Part shown: piece by piece, positions 41,885 through 51,078 of the stretch
Layout of the letters: each line of letters opens with the position of its first letter
How positions within the stretch are numbered: the first letter of the stretch is position 1
DNA from: CAXMQS01 sp036446035
GTDB lineage: Bacteria; Actinomycetota; Acidimicrobiia; Spongiisociales; JAOTWH01
Assembly (NCBI GenBank): GCA_036446035.1
Contig: JAZFSG010000078.1
Location: forward strand, 1 to 64,000
Reading direction: 5' to 3'
Length of the DNA stretch: 64,000 bases
Translations under genes and position numbers: made by a program
Notes under the pieces: generated by a model
Database searches by the model: none
What the model was told of the DNA's origin: nothing
What the model saw: the letters and a program-made list of their open reading frames with translations, nothing else

Positions 41885-43351
41885 CTAGGTCGCCCAGCCG
41901 AAGCTGCGTTCCACAGCCTGATGCCACCTCGCCGCAAGGCGTTCGCGATCTACGGCCGATTGCTGTGGCAGCCAGCGCTCGTCCTCTTCCCACATGGCGG
42001 CCAGTTCGTCCTTGCTCTCCCAGAAACCGACGCCGAGGCCGGCCGCGTATGCGGCACCCAGCACGGTGGTCTCGGTCTTGCGCGGCCGAACCACCGGCAT
42101 ACCCAACGCGTCGGCCTGCATCTGCATGAGAAGGCTGTTCGCTGTCATCCCTCCATCGACGCGCAGTTCGGCAAGGTCTGTCGATTGAGCCATGGCGGCG
42201 AGGACGTCTGCGGCCTGAAACGCCGTCGACTCGAGCGTTGCCCTGGCGATGTGTGCCGCCGTGGTGTAGCGAGTGATGCCGACGATGACCCCCCTTGCAT
42301 CGGGCCGCCAGTAGGGAGCAAAGAGTCCGTTGAAGGCAGGGACCACAAAGACGTCGCCGGTGTCGTCGACGGAAGCTGCCAGCGCCTCGACCTCCGGGGC
42401 CGAATCGATGAGACCGAGACCGTCACGCAGCCACTGCACCGCGGCCCCGGCGATCGCCACAGATCCCTCGAGCGCGTAGACAGGAGCTTCCCCCTCGATG
42501 TGGTAGCCGACCGTCGAGAGCAAGCCACTGGTCGACTGGACGACATCAGTACCGGTGTTGACGAGCAAAAAGCAACCCGTGCCGTATGTGTTCTTGGCGG
42601 CGCCAAGAGCGAACCCGGCCTGGCCGAACAGAGCAGCTTGTTGGTCACCCAGGATCGCCGCCAAAGGGACACCATCGAGCACGCCGCGGCACTCGCCGAG
42701 ACTGCCACTCGAGGTAACGATGGTGGGCAGAGCTCTGGCGGGAACTCCGAAGGCATCGCACAGCTCCGGCTCCCAACTGAGGGATCGCAGGCCCATCAGC
42801 ATGGTGCGCGAGGCGTTCGTCGGATCGGTGATGCTTTCCCCCGTGAGGTTCCACGCCAGCCAGGCGTCGATCGTCCCGAGATGGGCTCTCTCCTTTGCGT
42901 CACGAAGCCCGGCGACGTTGTCAAGCAGCCATCGCATCTTTGGCGCTGAGAAGTACGTTGACAAGGGCAAGCCGGTCGCCTCACCGAACCGATCCGGCCC
43001 CTCCTCTCCTCCGAGCTCCCGGCACAGCTCGTCGGTGCGGGTGTCCTGCCACACGATCGCAGGCGCCAACGGCGTGCCCGAGTCGTCCCATGCCACCGTG
43101 GTCTCTCGCTGGTTGGTGATGCCGACGGCAGCCAGGTCGGTGGCGGCAAGACCCGCTGTCGCCAGCGCATCCGATATCACCGCCTCGCAGTTGGACCAGA
43201 TCTCGGCGGCGTCGTGCTCGACCAGACCCGGTGCAGGGAACGACTGACCATGCTCGCGCTGTTCCATGGCAACGATGGCCCCCGAGTGATCGACGACAAC
43301 GAACCGGGTTGAAGTCGTCCCCTGGTCGAGTGCGCCGACGAACTCGCTCAC
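41885..43351 (-). CDS. glpK: glycerol kinase
   Basis: 488 residues, FGGY family. N-terminal phosphate loop GALDQGTTSTRFVVVD, then GITNQRETTVAWD and IVWQDTRT; later GDQQAALFGQAGF, KNTYGTGCFLLVNTG, GSVAIAGAAVQWLRDG and LRVDGGMTANSLLMQ. It phosphorylates glycerol to sn-glycerol 3-phosphate. The start overlaps the pth stop by 4 nt and pgsA follows, so glycerol phosphate production and phospholipid synthesis are linked here. No glycerol facilitator gene is nearby. Confidence 0.95.
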   Translation of the reverse strand: MSEFVGALDQGTTSTRFVVVDHSGAIVAMEQREHGQSFPAPGLVEHDAAEIWSNCEAVISDALATAGLAATDLAAVGITNQRETTVAWDDSGTPLAPAIVWQDTRTDELCRELGGEEGPDRFGEATGLPLSTYFSAPKMRWLLDNVAGLRDAKERAHLGTIDAWLAWNLTGESITDPTNASRTMLMGLRSLSWEPELCDAFGVPARALPTIVTSSGSLGECRGVLDGVPLAAILGDQQAALFGQAGFALGAAKNTYGTGCFLLVNTGTDVVQSTSGLLSTVGYHIEGEAPVYALEGSVAIAGAAVQWLRDGLGLIDSAPEVEALAASVDDTGDVFVVPAFNGLFAPYWRPDARGVIVGITRYTTAAHIARATLESTAFQAADVLAAMAQSTDLAELRVDGGMTANSLLMQMQADALGMPVVRPRKTETTVLGAAYAAGLGVGFWESKDELAAMWEEDERWLPQQSAVDRERLAARWHQAVERSFGWAT

Positions 43352-43926
43352 AGCGGTCCCTGATCCCCCGACAGTTGCCGTGCTGCCTCGGGACCTTCCG
43401 AGATGAAGGCCTCGACACTGTCGGCGGCCTCTTCGACCAATACGCCGACGCTTGGGACCTCTCTCGAGGTGAAGCGGCGGAGCACGAAGGCGGCTGGGTC
43501 CATAGCGCCGGGCGGTCGACCGACGCCGATCTTGAGTCGCCAGAATTCAGGCGATCCCAGCGATCCGATGACCGAGGTGACTCCGTTGTGACCACCTGCT
43601 CCCCTGCCGAACTGCACACGCAGCTTGGCGAAGGGGAGGTCGATGTCGTCGTGGACAACGAGCAGTTGATCCTCGGTGATGCCGAAATAGTTCAGCAGCG
43701 GTGCGACGACCTGGCCTGAGTGGTTCATGGCAACGTTGGGAAGGACCAGCTGAGCCGATTCGTCCCCTGCACCGAGCTGCGCTACGAGCGCTCGGATCCC
43801 GCGGCGAGCTCTCCTGAACCTGAGGTCGTTGCGGTGGGCGACTCGAGCAACGGCTTCAGCACCGACGCTGTGACGCGTGCCTTCGAATTCGGCCTCAGGA
43901 TTGCGGAGCCCAACGACGAGGCGCAG
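43348..43926 (-). CDS. pth: peptidyl-tRNA hydrolase, probably with a CTG start
   Basis: 192 residues if translation starts at CTG 43926. This codon is preceded by GGGGAGGG with 5-nt spacing and directly follows the rplY stop. From there the protein reads LRLVVGLRNPEAEFEGTRHS, then NVAMNHSGQVVAPLL and VVHDDIDLPFAKLRVQ, so the catalytic Asn10, His20, Asn68 and Asp93 equivalents are all present. The first ATG (43728) would delete the catalytic His. The N-terminus is somewhat divergent (GLRNPE for the usual GLGNPG; RHS for RHN). The enzyme releases peptides from dropped-off peptidyl-tRNA. The neighbours rplY and glpK are adjacent or overlapping. Confidence 0.88.
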   Translation of the reverse strand: MRLVVGLRNPEAEFEGTRHSVGAEAVARVAHRNDLRFRRARRGIRALVAQLGAGDESAQLVLPNVAMNHSGQVVAPLLNYFGITEDQLLVVHDDIDLPFAKLRVQFGRGAGGHNGVTSVIGSLGSPEFWRLKIGVGRPPGAMDPAAFVLRRFTSREVPSVGVLVEEAADSVEAFISEGPEAARQLSGDQGPL

Positions 43927-44628
43927 CTAACCCTCCCCTTCGGGTTCGGCGGCTTCTTCGCCCTCGTCTGCCTCGACGGGCTCGATCGGCAGGCCCTCTT
44001 CGTCGAGCTCGACGGGCTCGATCGGCAGGCCCTCTTCGTCGAGCTCGACCTCAACTTCGGGCTCGGCTTCGATGCGGGGCGCCTGCACCGTGAAGAGCGT
44101 TGTGCCCGGGTCGTCCACGAAGGTGACGCCTTCGATGGCCTCAAGGCTGTCGAGACTCATCGAATCACCAATGTGGAGGCCGGTGATGTCGATCTCGATG
44201 GCGGGCGGGATAGCAGTCGGCAATGCCTCAACGGTGATCTGGGTCCGGACCGACTCCAAGATGCCACCGTCCTCGCGAACGCCGATGGGAACACCGACAG
44301 GCTGGATGGCGACCTCGGCCTGGATGGTTTCGGTGAGTGAGATCTTGACGAAGTCGAGGTGAATGATGTCGCCGCGAACGGGGTGGCGCTGTAGTCCTCG
44401 GGCGACCGTGAGAACCGAGGTGCTGCCGACCTCGAGGTCGATCAGAGCGTTGAGCCCTGCGTCGCTGTGCAGCGCCGCGTATAGATCGCGCTCGCTGATG
44501 GTGACAGGCAGATTCGCCTGATCGCGGCCATAGACGACCGCGGGCACCTGGCCCAGCCGGCGCATACGCCGCGCCACCCGACTGCCGCTATCGCCGCGCT
44601 CTTCAGCGCGAAGTGTTACCCGTTCCAT
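43927..44628 (-). CDS. rplY: ribosomal protein bL25 (general stress protein Ctc type)
   Basis: 233 residues. The bL25 N-terminal domain (1-95: AEERGDSGSRVARRMRRLGQ and VPAVVYG) and C-terminal TL5/Ctc domain (96-190: EAVIQPVG-like strands, DITGLHIGDSMSL) bind 5S rRNA. The last about 40 residues are acidic, with a perfect duplication of ELDEEGLPIEPV. The gene precedes pth as in most actinobacteria. Confidence 0.93.
   Translation of the reverse strand: MERVTLRAEERGDSGSRVARRMRRLGQVPAVVYGRDQANLPVTISERDLYAALHSDAGLNALIDLEVGSTSVLTVARGLQRHPVRGDIIHLDFVKISLTETIQAEVAIQPVGVPIGVREDGGILESVRTQITVEALPTAIPPAIEIDITGLHIGDSMSLDSLEAIEGVTFVDDPGTTLFTVQAPRIEAEPEVEVELDEEGLPIEPVELDEEGLPIEPVEADEGEEAAEPEGEG
43972..44043. 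repeat. tandem 36-bp duplication in the 3' end of rplY
   Basis: Two perfect copies, 43972-44007 and 44008-44043, followed by the first bases of a third. They encode two consecutive ELDEEGLPIEPV units in the acidic tail, so the duplication keeps the reading frame. Identity at the DNA level suggests recent slippage or copy-number variation. Confidence 0.9.
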
Positions 44629-44709
44629 CGAAAGACTCCTGGCGAACGCCTGAGGACTGCATTATCGCAACAGAGACGGCACCTGACCAAACGGCTCGGC
44701 CAGGCCCTC

Positions 44710-45684
44710 CTAGATGTTCTCCCCCATGAAGATCTCGCTCACCGACTCGTCTGTGAAGATGGCTCGCAGCGTGTCGGCGATGAGTGGGGCGGAGGACAGC
44801 ACTGTGATCTTGTCGAGGTCCCGAGCATCCTCGGGCGTTGGCAGCGTGTTCGTTACGACCACTTCCTCGATCAGGGCGTTCTTGATCCGATCGATGGCCG
44901 GCGGCGAGAATACGCCGTGGGTAGCCATCACGGTCACCGATAACGCCCCTCTTTCTCGCAACAGTTCGGCCGCGGCCACGACGGTTCCGCCGGTGTCAAT
45001 GATGTCGTCGACGATGACGGCATGCCTGTCCTTGACATCGCCGATGATCTCGAGGGCAGCGGCGACATTGTGCTCGTCTGGCGATCGGCGCTTGTGCACG
45101 AAGGCGACCTGAGAGTTGTCGAGGTGGCGGGCGTACTTCTCCGCCAACTTGACGCGACCGGAGTCTGGCGACACAACGGTGATCTTCCCGGTCACGATCG
45201 ATGCCAGGTACTCGACGAAGACGGGGAGAGCCGTGAGGGCATCGAACGGTTTGGAGATGAAGCCCTGGATCTGGCCGGTATGAAGGTCGACAGAGACGAT
45301 GCGGTCGGCACCGGCTACGCCGAAGAGGTCACTGACCAGCCGAGCGCTGATCGGCTCGCGTGCCAGAACCTTCTTGTCCTGTCTGGCGTATCCGAAGTAG
45401 GGCACGACGGCCGTGATCCGCTGAGCCGAGGCCCGGCGCAGCGCGTCGATCATGAGCAGCTGCTCCATGACGTGGAAATTGACCGGCCGGCTGTGGGACT
45501 GGATAACGAAGCAGTGCGCTCCGCGAACGCTCTCTGTGAAGCGGACGTAGATCTCGCCGTTGGCGAACACCGATCGCTGTACGCCGCCGAGCTCGGTTCC
45601 AAGGATCTCGGCAACGTCTTCGGCCAGCGGCACATTGGCCGAACCCGAGAACAGCATCATCCGCTTGTCGCTGGGCAGCTTCAC
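44710..45684 (-). CDS. prs: ribose-phosphate pyrophosphokinase
   Basis: 324 residues. Motifs: NVPLAEDVAEILGTELGGVQ, FANGEIYVRF, VVPYFGYARQDKK, SVDLHTGQIQGFI and the PRPP-binding loop VIVDDIIDTGGTV. It makes 5-phosphoribosyl diphosphate for nucleotide, His and Trp synthesis. Its ATG overlaps the glmU stop (ATGA), the common glmU-prs arrangement. An 81-nt gap follows before rplY. Confidence 0.97.
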   Translation of the reverse strand: MKLPSDKRMMLFSGSANVPLAEDVAEILGTELGGVQRSVFANGEIYVRFTESVRGAHCFVIQSHSRPVNFHVMEQLLMIDALRRASAQRITAVVPYFGYARQDKKVLAREPISARLVSDLFGVAGADRIVSVDLHTGQIQGFISKPFDALTALPVFVEYLASIVTGKITVVSPDSGRVKLAEKYARHLDNSQVAFVHKRRSPDEHNVAAALEIIGDVKDRHAVIVDDIIDTGGTVVAAAELLRERGALSVTVMATHGVFSPPAIDRIKNALIEEVVVTNTLPTPEDARDLDKITVLSSAPLIADTLRAIFTDESVSEIFMGENI

Positions 45685-47051
45685 TCGTCGCTCTCGGCTC
45701 GCTTGCTCCTGCGGTCAGCGTAGCCCGGAATCTCCTTCTGCGACGACCGCTCGATGCCCAATGCTCCCGGCGACACATCCCTGGAGATGACGGAGCCGGC
45801 ACCCGTCCAGCCATCCTCCCCGATCTCGACCGGGGCCACCAGCATCGTGTCGGAGCCGATGCGAGCACGAGCGCCGATCTCGGTGTGGTGCTTGTCGTAT
45901 CCATCCCAGTTGCAGGTGATCGAGCCAGCTCCGATATTGGCGTCCTCGCCGACGGTGGCGTCCCCGATGTAGGAGAGGTGAGGAACCTTGGCGCCGGCCG
46001 CCAGGGTCGTGTTCTTCAGCTCGACGAAGGATCCGGCTTTGGAGTCGGGACCCAGCACTGCCCCGGGCCGGAGACTGGCATATGGGCCAACGTTGGCTCT
46101 TGATTGGACGTCGGCGCCGTCCAGAACCGAGTATCTGACAACGGCATCCTCACCGATGTTGCTGTCGCGGACATGGGTATCGGGTCCGACCTGGGCCCCG
46201 GCCCCGATCGTCGATGCCCCCTCGATGTGGACCCCCGGATAGATGCTGGCACCGGCCGACAACACCGCGGCGGCGTCGACGTAGGTGCGCGCCGGGTCGA
46301 GCATCATCACCCCCTGGCGCATCCACTCGCGGTTGATCCGCATGCGTATGACTTCGGCCGCTTCGGCCAACTGACCGAAGCTGTTGACTCCGACGACCAG
46401 CAGATCTACAGCAACCGCGCCGACGGGCTCGCCATCTCCGACCAGGAGACCGACGGCGTCTGTCAGGTATTGCTCGCCCTGGGCATTGTCCGAACCGATG
46501 CGGTCGAGCGCACCTTTGAGATGCTGCGCAGAGAAGGCATAGATCGAGGTCCCAACCTCGGTGATGGCGAGCTCGGTGGGGCTGGCATCGGGATCCTCGA
46601 CGATGGCTTCGACACCCGCGCCACCGCGGACGATGCGGCCGTAGCCGGCTGGGTTATCGAGGTGAGTTGTCGCGAGAGTGACGGCGTTGCCGGCGTGTTG
46701 GCCAACGAGGTTGCCGACCATGTTGGCGGTTACCAGCGGAGCGTCACCAGGCAGGATGACGATCGTGTCTCCATCGGCTGGACCGAGGGCGGCCATCGCG
46801 ACGGAGGTGGCGTGCCCCGTACCAAGCTGCTCGGGTTGCAGGACAGTCTCGACGCCAGCGGGCAGGGTGGCCACCACGGCCTCGGCGTCGTGGCCAACGA
46901 CCACAGCGGTCGTGTCGGGGGTGGCACCGTCAGCGGCGTCCAGCACCCAACTCAGCATCGCCTTACCCGCCACCTCTTGCAACACCTTGGGCCGCCCCGA
47001 TTTCATACGGGTGCCCTCGCCGGCAGCGAGGATGATGACGTGAACGCTCAT
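45681..47051 (-). CDS. glmU: bifunctional GlcNAc-1-phosphate uridyltransferase / GlcN-1-phosphate acetyltransferase
   Basis: 456 residues. The N-terminal pyrophosphorylase has LAAGEGTRMKSGRPKVLQEV and GTGHATSVAMAAL. The C-terminal left-handed beta-helix (about 250-440) contains hexapeptide repeats such as IGEDAVVRYSVLDGADV and GPYASLRPGAVLG, plus the acetyl-CoA site region (NWDGYDKHHTEIG). It supplies UDP-GlcNAc for peptidoglycan. It lies 23 nt downstream of tRNA-Gln and is coupled to prs. Confidence 0.96.
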   Translation of the reverse strand: MSVHVIILAAGEGTRMKSGRPKVLQEVAGKAMLSWVLDAADGATPDTTAVVVGHDAEAVVATLPAGVETVLQPEQLGTGHATSVAMAALGPADGDTIVILPGDAPLVTANMVGNLVGQHAGNAVTLATTHLDNPAGYGRIVRGGAGVEAIVEDPDASPTELAITEVGTSIYAFSAQHLKGALDRIGSDNAQGEQYLTDAVGLLVGDGEPVGAVAVDLLVVGVNSFGQLAEAAEVIRMRINREWMRQGVMMLDPARTYVDAAAVLSAGASIYPGVHIEGASTIGAGAQVGPDTHVRDSNIGEDAVVRYSVLDGADVQSRANVGPYASLRPGAVLGPDSKAGSFVELKNTTLAAGAKVPHLSYIGDATVGEDANIGAGSITCNWDGYDKHHTEIGARARIGSDTMLVAPVEIGEDGWTGAGSVISRDVSPGALGIERSSQKEIPGYADRRSKRAESDE

Positions 47052-47074
47052 TGACGCCTACTTACCTTCGATGG

Positions 47075-47146
47075 CTGGGGGGACAGGACTCGAACCTGTA
47101 CTAATGGGACCAAAACCCACCGTGCTGCCAATTACACCACCCCCCA
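47075..47146 (-). tRNA. tRNA-Gln (anticodon TTG)
   Basis: 72-nt cloverleaf on the minus strand. Acceptor TGGGGGG/CCCCCCA with discriminator G, anticodon stem GTGGG/CCCAT enclosing TTTTGGT (anticodon TTG), T arm CAGG-TTCGAGT-CCTG. No encoded CCA. It sits between ispE (16 nt upstream) and glmU (23 nt downstream), within what looks like one transcription unit. Confidence 0.95.
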
Positions 47147-47162
47147 CCGAGCCGGGGCGATT

Positions 47163-48002
47163 CTACCCCGGCACCTCTTTCCATCCCTGTGGGCTCGGGA
47201 CCGCGGCATGAGTGGCCCGCAGCCCCGGAGGCACGTCGCGCAGGGCCGACTCGGCCTCCTCGATATCGACGAAGAAAGCGAACAACGACGGCCCGCTCCC
47301 GGTGAGGCCGACGGTCCGGCCCCACCGTTTGGCGAGCTCGGCCCGCCATTCGTCGAGCTCGGGACGGATGCTCACGGCCGCCGGGTACAGGTCGTTGCGC
47401 AGCGGCGTGTAACCGCGCAGATCTGGCGGCAGGCTCGCCGCCGGCAGGATGGGACCTTGCGGCCCGTCGGCGTCGTCCCAGGCTCGATAGACGGCGGCGG
47501 TCTGTAGTTCGAATGGCGGCACTGCGATGGCGACTGCGAATCCCGTCGGAGTCGGCAGCCTTGTGACGCGCTCCCCGACGCCTTCCACAGTGGCGAGGCC
47601 TCCTTCGAGGCAGAACGGGACATCCGACCCGAGGCCAGGCGCCAGGGACCGCAGCTCGTCAAGTTCGACACCCAGCAGTCGGCCGGTCGCCGCCAGGGCG
47701 CCTGCGGCATCGGCGCTTCCGCCTCCGAGTCCGGCAGCCGTCGGGATGTGCTTGCGCAGCGTGAGACGAAGCGGGTCCGCAGCGCCGCCGCGGGCGGCTA
47801 CAACCGCTTGCCACGCCAGGTTGGCGTGATCGGTCGGCACGTTGCCGTCGATGTCTTGGGAGTCCTCGTCCGCCAACTCGACCGACAACCGGTCGGGCCA
47901 GGTCACCGAGAGATTGAGCGCACTGAGGCGGTGCAGTGGCCCGTCGCCGGGCGGGTCGACCACGAGACCGAGATTGATCTTGGCGTAGGCCTCAAGCTGC
48001 AT
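47163..48002 (-). CDS. ispE: 4-diphosphocytidyl-2-C-methyl-D-erythritol kinase
   Basis: 279 residues, GHMP kinase. AYAKINLGLVV at the N-terminus, ATP loop HIPTAAGLGGGSADAAGAL and C-terminal VGLTGSGPSLFAFF. It phosphorylates CDP-methylerythritol in the non-mevalonate isoprenoid pathway. It overlaps rsmA by 11 nt, in the usual rsmA-ispE order, and is followed by tRNA-Gln. The pathway would feed the squalene/phytoene-synthase-like enzyme at the right end of the window. Confidence 0.95.
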   Translation of the reverse strand: MQLEAYAKINLGLVVDPPGDGPLHRLSALNLSVTWPDRLSVELADEDSQDIDGNVPTDHANLAWQAVVAARGGAADPLRLTLRKHIPTAAGLGGGSADAAGALAATGRLLGVELDELRSLAPGLGSDVPFCLEGGLATVEGVGERVTRLPTPTGFAVAIAVPPFELQTAAVYRAWDDADGPQGPILPAASLPPDLRGYTPLRNDLYPAAVSIRPELDEWRAELAKRWGRTVGLTGSGPSLFAFFVDIEEAESALRDVPPGLRATHAAVPSPQGWKEVPG

Positions 48003-48804
48003 CGGCGATCTCCAGGAACGAGGTTGGGGGCAGGTCTTCGGGTCGGGCCGTCGGCTCGATGCCGGCTCGCGTCAGGACTGAGATCGGGTCATCGAGTGCG
48101 CCACGCAGCGACGACCGCAACATCTTGCGGCGCTGCGAGAAGGCCGCCGCGGCCAGGTCGGCAGCCTGACGGCGCCTGGCGGATGGCGGCGACGTGCGCG
48201 CCAGTCGGATCACGGCGGAATCGACATTGGGCGCCGGTACGAAGACCTGCGGCCCGACGGCGAATCCGAACTCGATATCGCAGAAGAGGCCGGCAACAAC
48301 AGAGGGCAAGCCGTAGGTCTTCGAACCGGGCGAGGCCAGCAGGCGGTCGGCTACCTCTCGCTGGACCATCACGACGAATGACTCGATCTGGCCGGCGTCC
48401 GTGACGGCATCGAGAAGCACGGTGGTGCCCACCTGATATGGCAGGTTGGCAACCATCGTCCACGGACCGCCCTCCAACGCTTCTGCGAGGTCGACTTGCG
48501 CCGCGTCCTTGTATCTGATCTCGGCGAGATCGCCAACCTCGGAGTCGAGCAGCGGGCGCATCCGATCGTCCACCTCGTAGGCGACCACCCGGGCGCCGGC
48601 GGCGGCCAGCGCCTTGGTGAGCGTTCCGGTTCCGGCACCGATCTCAACCACCAGATCGCCGACTCCGACCCCCGCAAGGGCAACGATGCGCTGGGTGATG
48701 TTGGGGTCGGCGAGGAAGTTCTGGCCAAGCACCTTGCGCGGTGACAGCCCGAAGCGATCGAGGAGGCCCACGATCTCGGACCTGGACTGCGGGCCATCAC
48801 CCAC
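47992..48804 (-). CDS. rsmA: 16S rRNA (adenine1518-N6/adenine1519-N6) dimethyltransferase
   Basis: 270 residues from GTG 48804. N-terminal GLSPRKVLGQNFLADPNITQ is the KsgA signature, followed by SAM-binding VVEIGAGTGTLTKAL and catalytic ANLPYQVGTTVLL. It dimethylates two adjacent adenines near the 3' end of 16S rRNA. The start overlaps the tatD stop by 8 nt; the open frame to 49467 is antisense noise. Confidence 0.94.
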   Translation of the reverse strand: MGDGPQSRSEIVGLLDRFGLSPRKVLGQNFLADPNITQRIVALAGVGVGDLVVEIGAGTGTLTKALAAAGARVVAYEVDDRMRPLLDSEVGDLAEIRYKDAAQVDLAEALEGGPWTMVANLPYQVGTTVLLDAVTDAGQIESFVVMVQREVADRLLASPGSKTYGLPSVVAGLFCDIEFGFAVGPQVFVPAPNVDSAVIRLARTSPPSARRRQAADLAAAAFSQRRKMLRSSLRGALDDPISVLTRAGIEPTARPEDLPPTSFLEIADAA

Positions 48805-49549
48805 GGAACACCCGCTCAGCGTTGGCCGTCGTGAGGGCTGCCACTTCTTCGACCGGCTCGCCCCAAACTTGTGCGAGGGCAGCACCGACGAGGGCGACCC
48901 GGGCTGGTTCATTGTCCTCGCCACGATGCGGTGGTGGCGACAGGTAGGGCGTATCTGTTTCCACCATCGTGCGGTCTCGTGGCGCCACCGCCGCCGCCAG
49001 GCGCACCGTTTCGCCCTTGGGGTACGCGATCGGGCCGGCGAAGCTGAACGCAGCTCCGAGATCATCGAAGCGCTTCGTCCACTTCGGCCCCCCAGTCCAG
49101 CAGTGAAGGACCGTTCGCTCGCCAGCGCCCGTCGTCTCGAGCGCCTCGTACACCTCGGCGAAGGCATCGCGGCAATGCGCGATGATCGGTTTGTCGAGAT
49201 CGACTGCAAGCGAGAGCTGATCGGAGAAGGCGTCGAGCTGGGCCTGGCGCGGCGCCAGGTTCCGATAGAAGTCGAGGCCACACTCTCCGATGGCAACTGC
49301 CTCTGCCGCCAGCTCGGCGATGGCGTCTCGCTGCCGGGGCCAGCGTTCGGCGTAGTGCGGGTGCAGGCCGGCGGCGGCCAGCACCGTGCCGGCGTGCTCG
49401 GCGGTGAGGGCCACGGCCGTGCGCGAGGTCTCCTCGTCGACCCCGGGACAGACCACCCACTCGACACCAGCCGCCCGGGCCCGATCGAGCAACGGGCCGG
49501 CCGGTTCGGAGGACCCGAACAGGTGGCAATGGCTATCGACCCAGGTCAC
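48797..49549 (-). CDS. tatD: TatD-family metal-dependent hydrolase
   Basis: 250 residues from GTG 49549, overlapping the metG stop (GTGA). Metal ligands: VDSHCHLFG (HxH), VAIGECGLDFYR, PIIAHCRDAF, VLHCWTGGP and TMVETDTPYLSPPPHRG. TatD enzymes are 3'-5' DNases or related phosphoesterases. The metG-tatD-rsmA-ispE order is widely conserved in actinobacteria. Confidence 0.93.
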   Translation of the reverse strand: MTWVDSHCHLFGSSEPAGPLLDRARAAGVEWVVCPGVDEETSRTAVALTAEHAGTVLAAAGLHPHYAERWPRQRDAIAELAAEAVAIGECGLDFYRNLAPRQAQLDAFSDQLSLAVDLDKPIIAHCRDAFAEVYEALETTGAGERTVLHCWTGGPKWTKRFDDLGAAFSFAGPIAYPKGETVRLAAAVAPRDRTMVETDTPYLSPPPHRGEDNEPARVALVGAALAQVWGEPVEEVAALTTANAERVFRG

Positions 49550-51078
49550 TCGCTCAGCCGGGGGAACAACGAGTCGCCTTTGGTGACCGCGGTGTCCGGG
49601 GCCAGGCCGCCCCACGAGGCGGCGGCCGGGAGGCGCTGCGCCTCTAGCGGTTCGCCGATCCCCAGGTCGGCCCACAGGCGCTCCATGGCCGCCGGCATGA
49701 TCGGATAGAGCATCACAGCCAGCACCCGCAGCGACTCGGCGGCGACGTAGAGGACCGTCGCCAGCACATCAGCGTTGGCGTCATCTTTGGCGAGCTTCCA
49801 TGGCTCCTCGTCGACGAGGTACTCGTTGGCGCGCCCCACGATCTCCCACACCGCCGCCAGCGCCGGTGTCAGCTCCAGCGCCAGCATGTGGTCGTCGTAA
49901 CGGCCGGCGACGTCGGCGACCAGCTCGGGTAGCCCTCCGTCGTGACCGTCTGTGATTGGCGCCGGAACCTGGCCGTCGAAGTAGCTCCCGATCATCGCCA
50001 GCACTCGAGCGGCCAGATTGCCGAGGCCGTTGGCGAGGTCGGCTGTATAGCGGGCCTCCATGCCCTCCCACGAGAAGCTGCCGTCCTTGCCGAACGAGAT
50101 CTCCCGCAGGAAGTAGTAGCGGTAGGCATCGACGCCGAAGTGATCTGTGAGCTCGAAGGGATGAATCCCGGTGAGGTTGGTCTTGGACATCTTCTCGCCG
50201 CTGACCAGCAAGTAGCCATGAGCCCACACCTGCTTGGGCGGCTCGACGCCAGCAGCCATCAGCATGGCCGGCCAGTAGACAGCGTGCTGGCGGATGATGT
50301 CCTTGGCCATCAGATGCACGTCTACAGGCCAATACCGCGCGAAGCGTTCCGGGTCGTCGGCATAACCAGCAGCGGTTATGTAATTGGTCAAGGCGTCGAA
50401 CCACACATAGGTGACGTGCTCGGGATCCCACGGCAGCGGGATCCCCCAGTCGAACGTGGTGCGGGAGATCGAGAAGTCTCGCAAACCACCGTTGATGAGC
50501 GCCAGCACTTCGTTCCGCCGTATGGCCGGCTCGATGGCTTCGGGCTGGGCTTCGTAATGCGCCCGCAGGCGGTCCTCATACGCCGACAGCCGGAAGAAGT
50601 AGTTCTCTTCCGACATCAGCTCAACGGGACGCCCGTGCACGGGACAGTTGCCGTCGACGAGATCACCCTCGGCGTAATACAACTCACAGGAAACGCAGTA
50701 CAGGCCTTCATAGCGGTCCAGATAGATGTCGTTGCGCCCGTTGTCGTAGACGGCCTGCAACAGCTTGGCGACGGAGGTGGCGTGGCGGGGCTCGGTGGTG
50801 CGAATGTAGTCGTCGTTGGAGAGGTCGAGACGCTGCCACACCTCCTTCCACTTCCCCTCGATCTGGTCGACGAACTCCTGTGGTGGCAGCCCGGCATGGT
50901 CCGCCGCCTGGAGCATCTTCTGGCCGTGCTCATCGGTCCCGGTCAGGAAGAAAGTGTCGTCGCCACGTAGCCGGTGGTAGCGGGCAATGAAGTCGGCGGC
51001 GACCGAGGTGTACGTGTGACCGATGTGGGGAACGTCATTGGGGTAGTAGATCGGCGTTGTGATGTAGAAGGTGCCCAT
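49546..51078 (-). CDS. metG: methionyl-tRNA synthetase
   Basis: 510 residues, class I synthetase. TPIYYPNDVPHIGHTYTSVA contains HIGH, and LLVSGEKMSKTNLTG contains the KMSKS variant. A zinc knuckle of the single-metal type is present: YCVSCELYYAEGDLVDGNC with PVHG (Cys, Cys, Cys, His). The C-terminal anticodon-binding helix bundle is present; the tRNA-binding appended domain is absent, as in MetG2 types. No T-box leader is evident; 51079-51224 upstream is shared with the divergent AbrB-like gene. Confidence 0.96.
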   Translation of the reverse strand: MGTFYITTPIYYPNDVPHIGHTYTSVAADFIARYHRLRGDDTFFLTGTDEHGQKMLQAADHAGLPPQEFVDQIEGKWKEVWQRLDLSNDDYIRTTEPRHATSVAKLLQAVYDNGRNDIYLDRYEGLYCVSCELYYAEGDLVDGNCPVHGRPVELMSEENYFFRLSAYEDRLRAHYEAQPEAIEPAIRRNEVLALINGGLRDFSISRTTFDWGIPLPWDPEHVTYVWFDALTNYITAAGYADDPERFARYWPVDVHLMAKDIIRQHAVYWPAMLMAAGVEPPKQVWAHGYLLVSGEKMSKTNLTGIHPFELTDHFGVDAYRYYFLREISFGKDGSFSWEGMEARYTADLANGLGNLAARVLAMIGSYFDGQVPAPITDGHDGGLPELVADVAGRYDDHMLALELTPALAAVWEIVGRANEYLVDEEPWKLAKDDANADVLATVLYVAAESLRVLAVMLYPIMPAAMERLWADLGIGEPLEAQRLPAAASWGGLAPDTAVTKGDSLFPRLSE

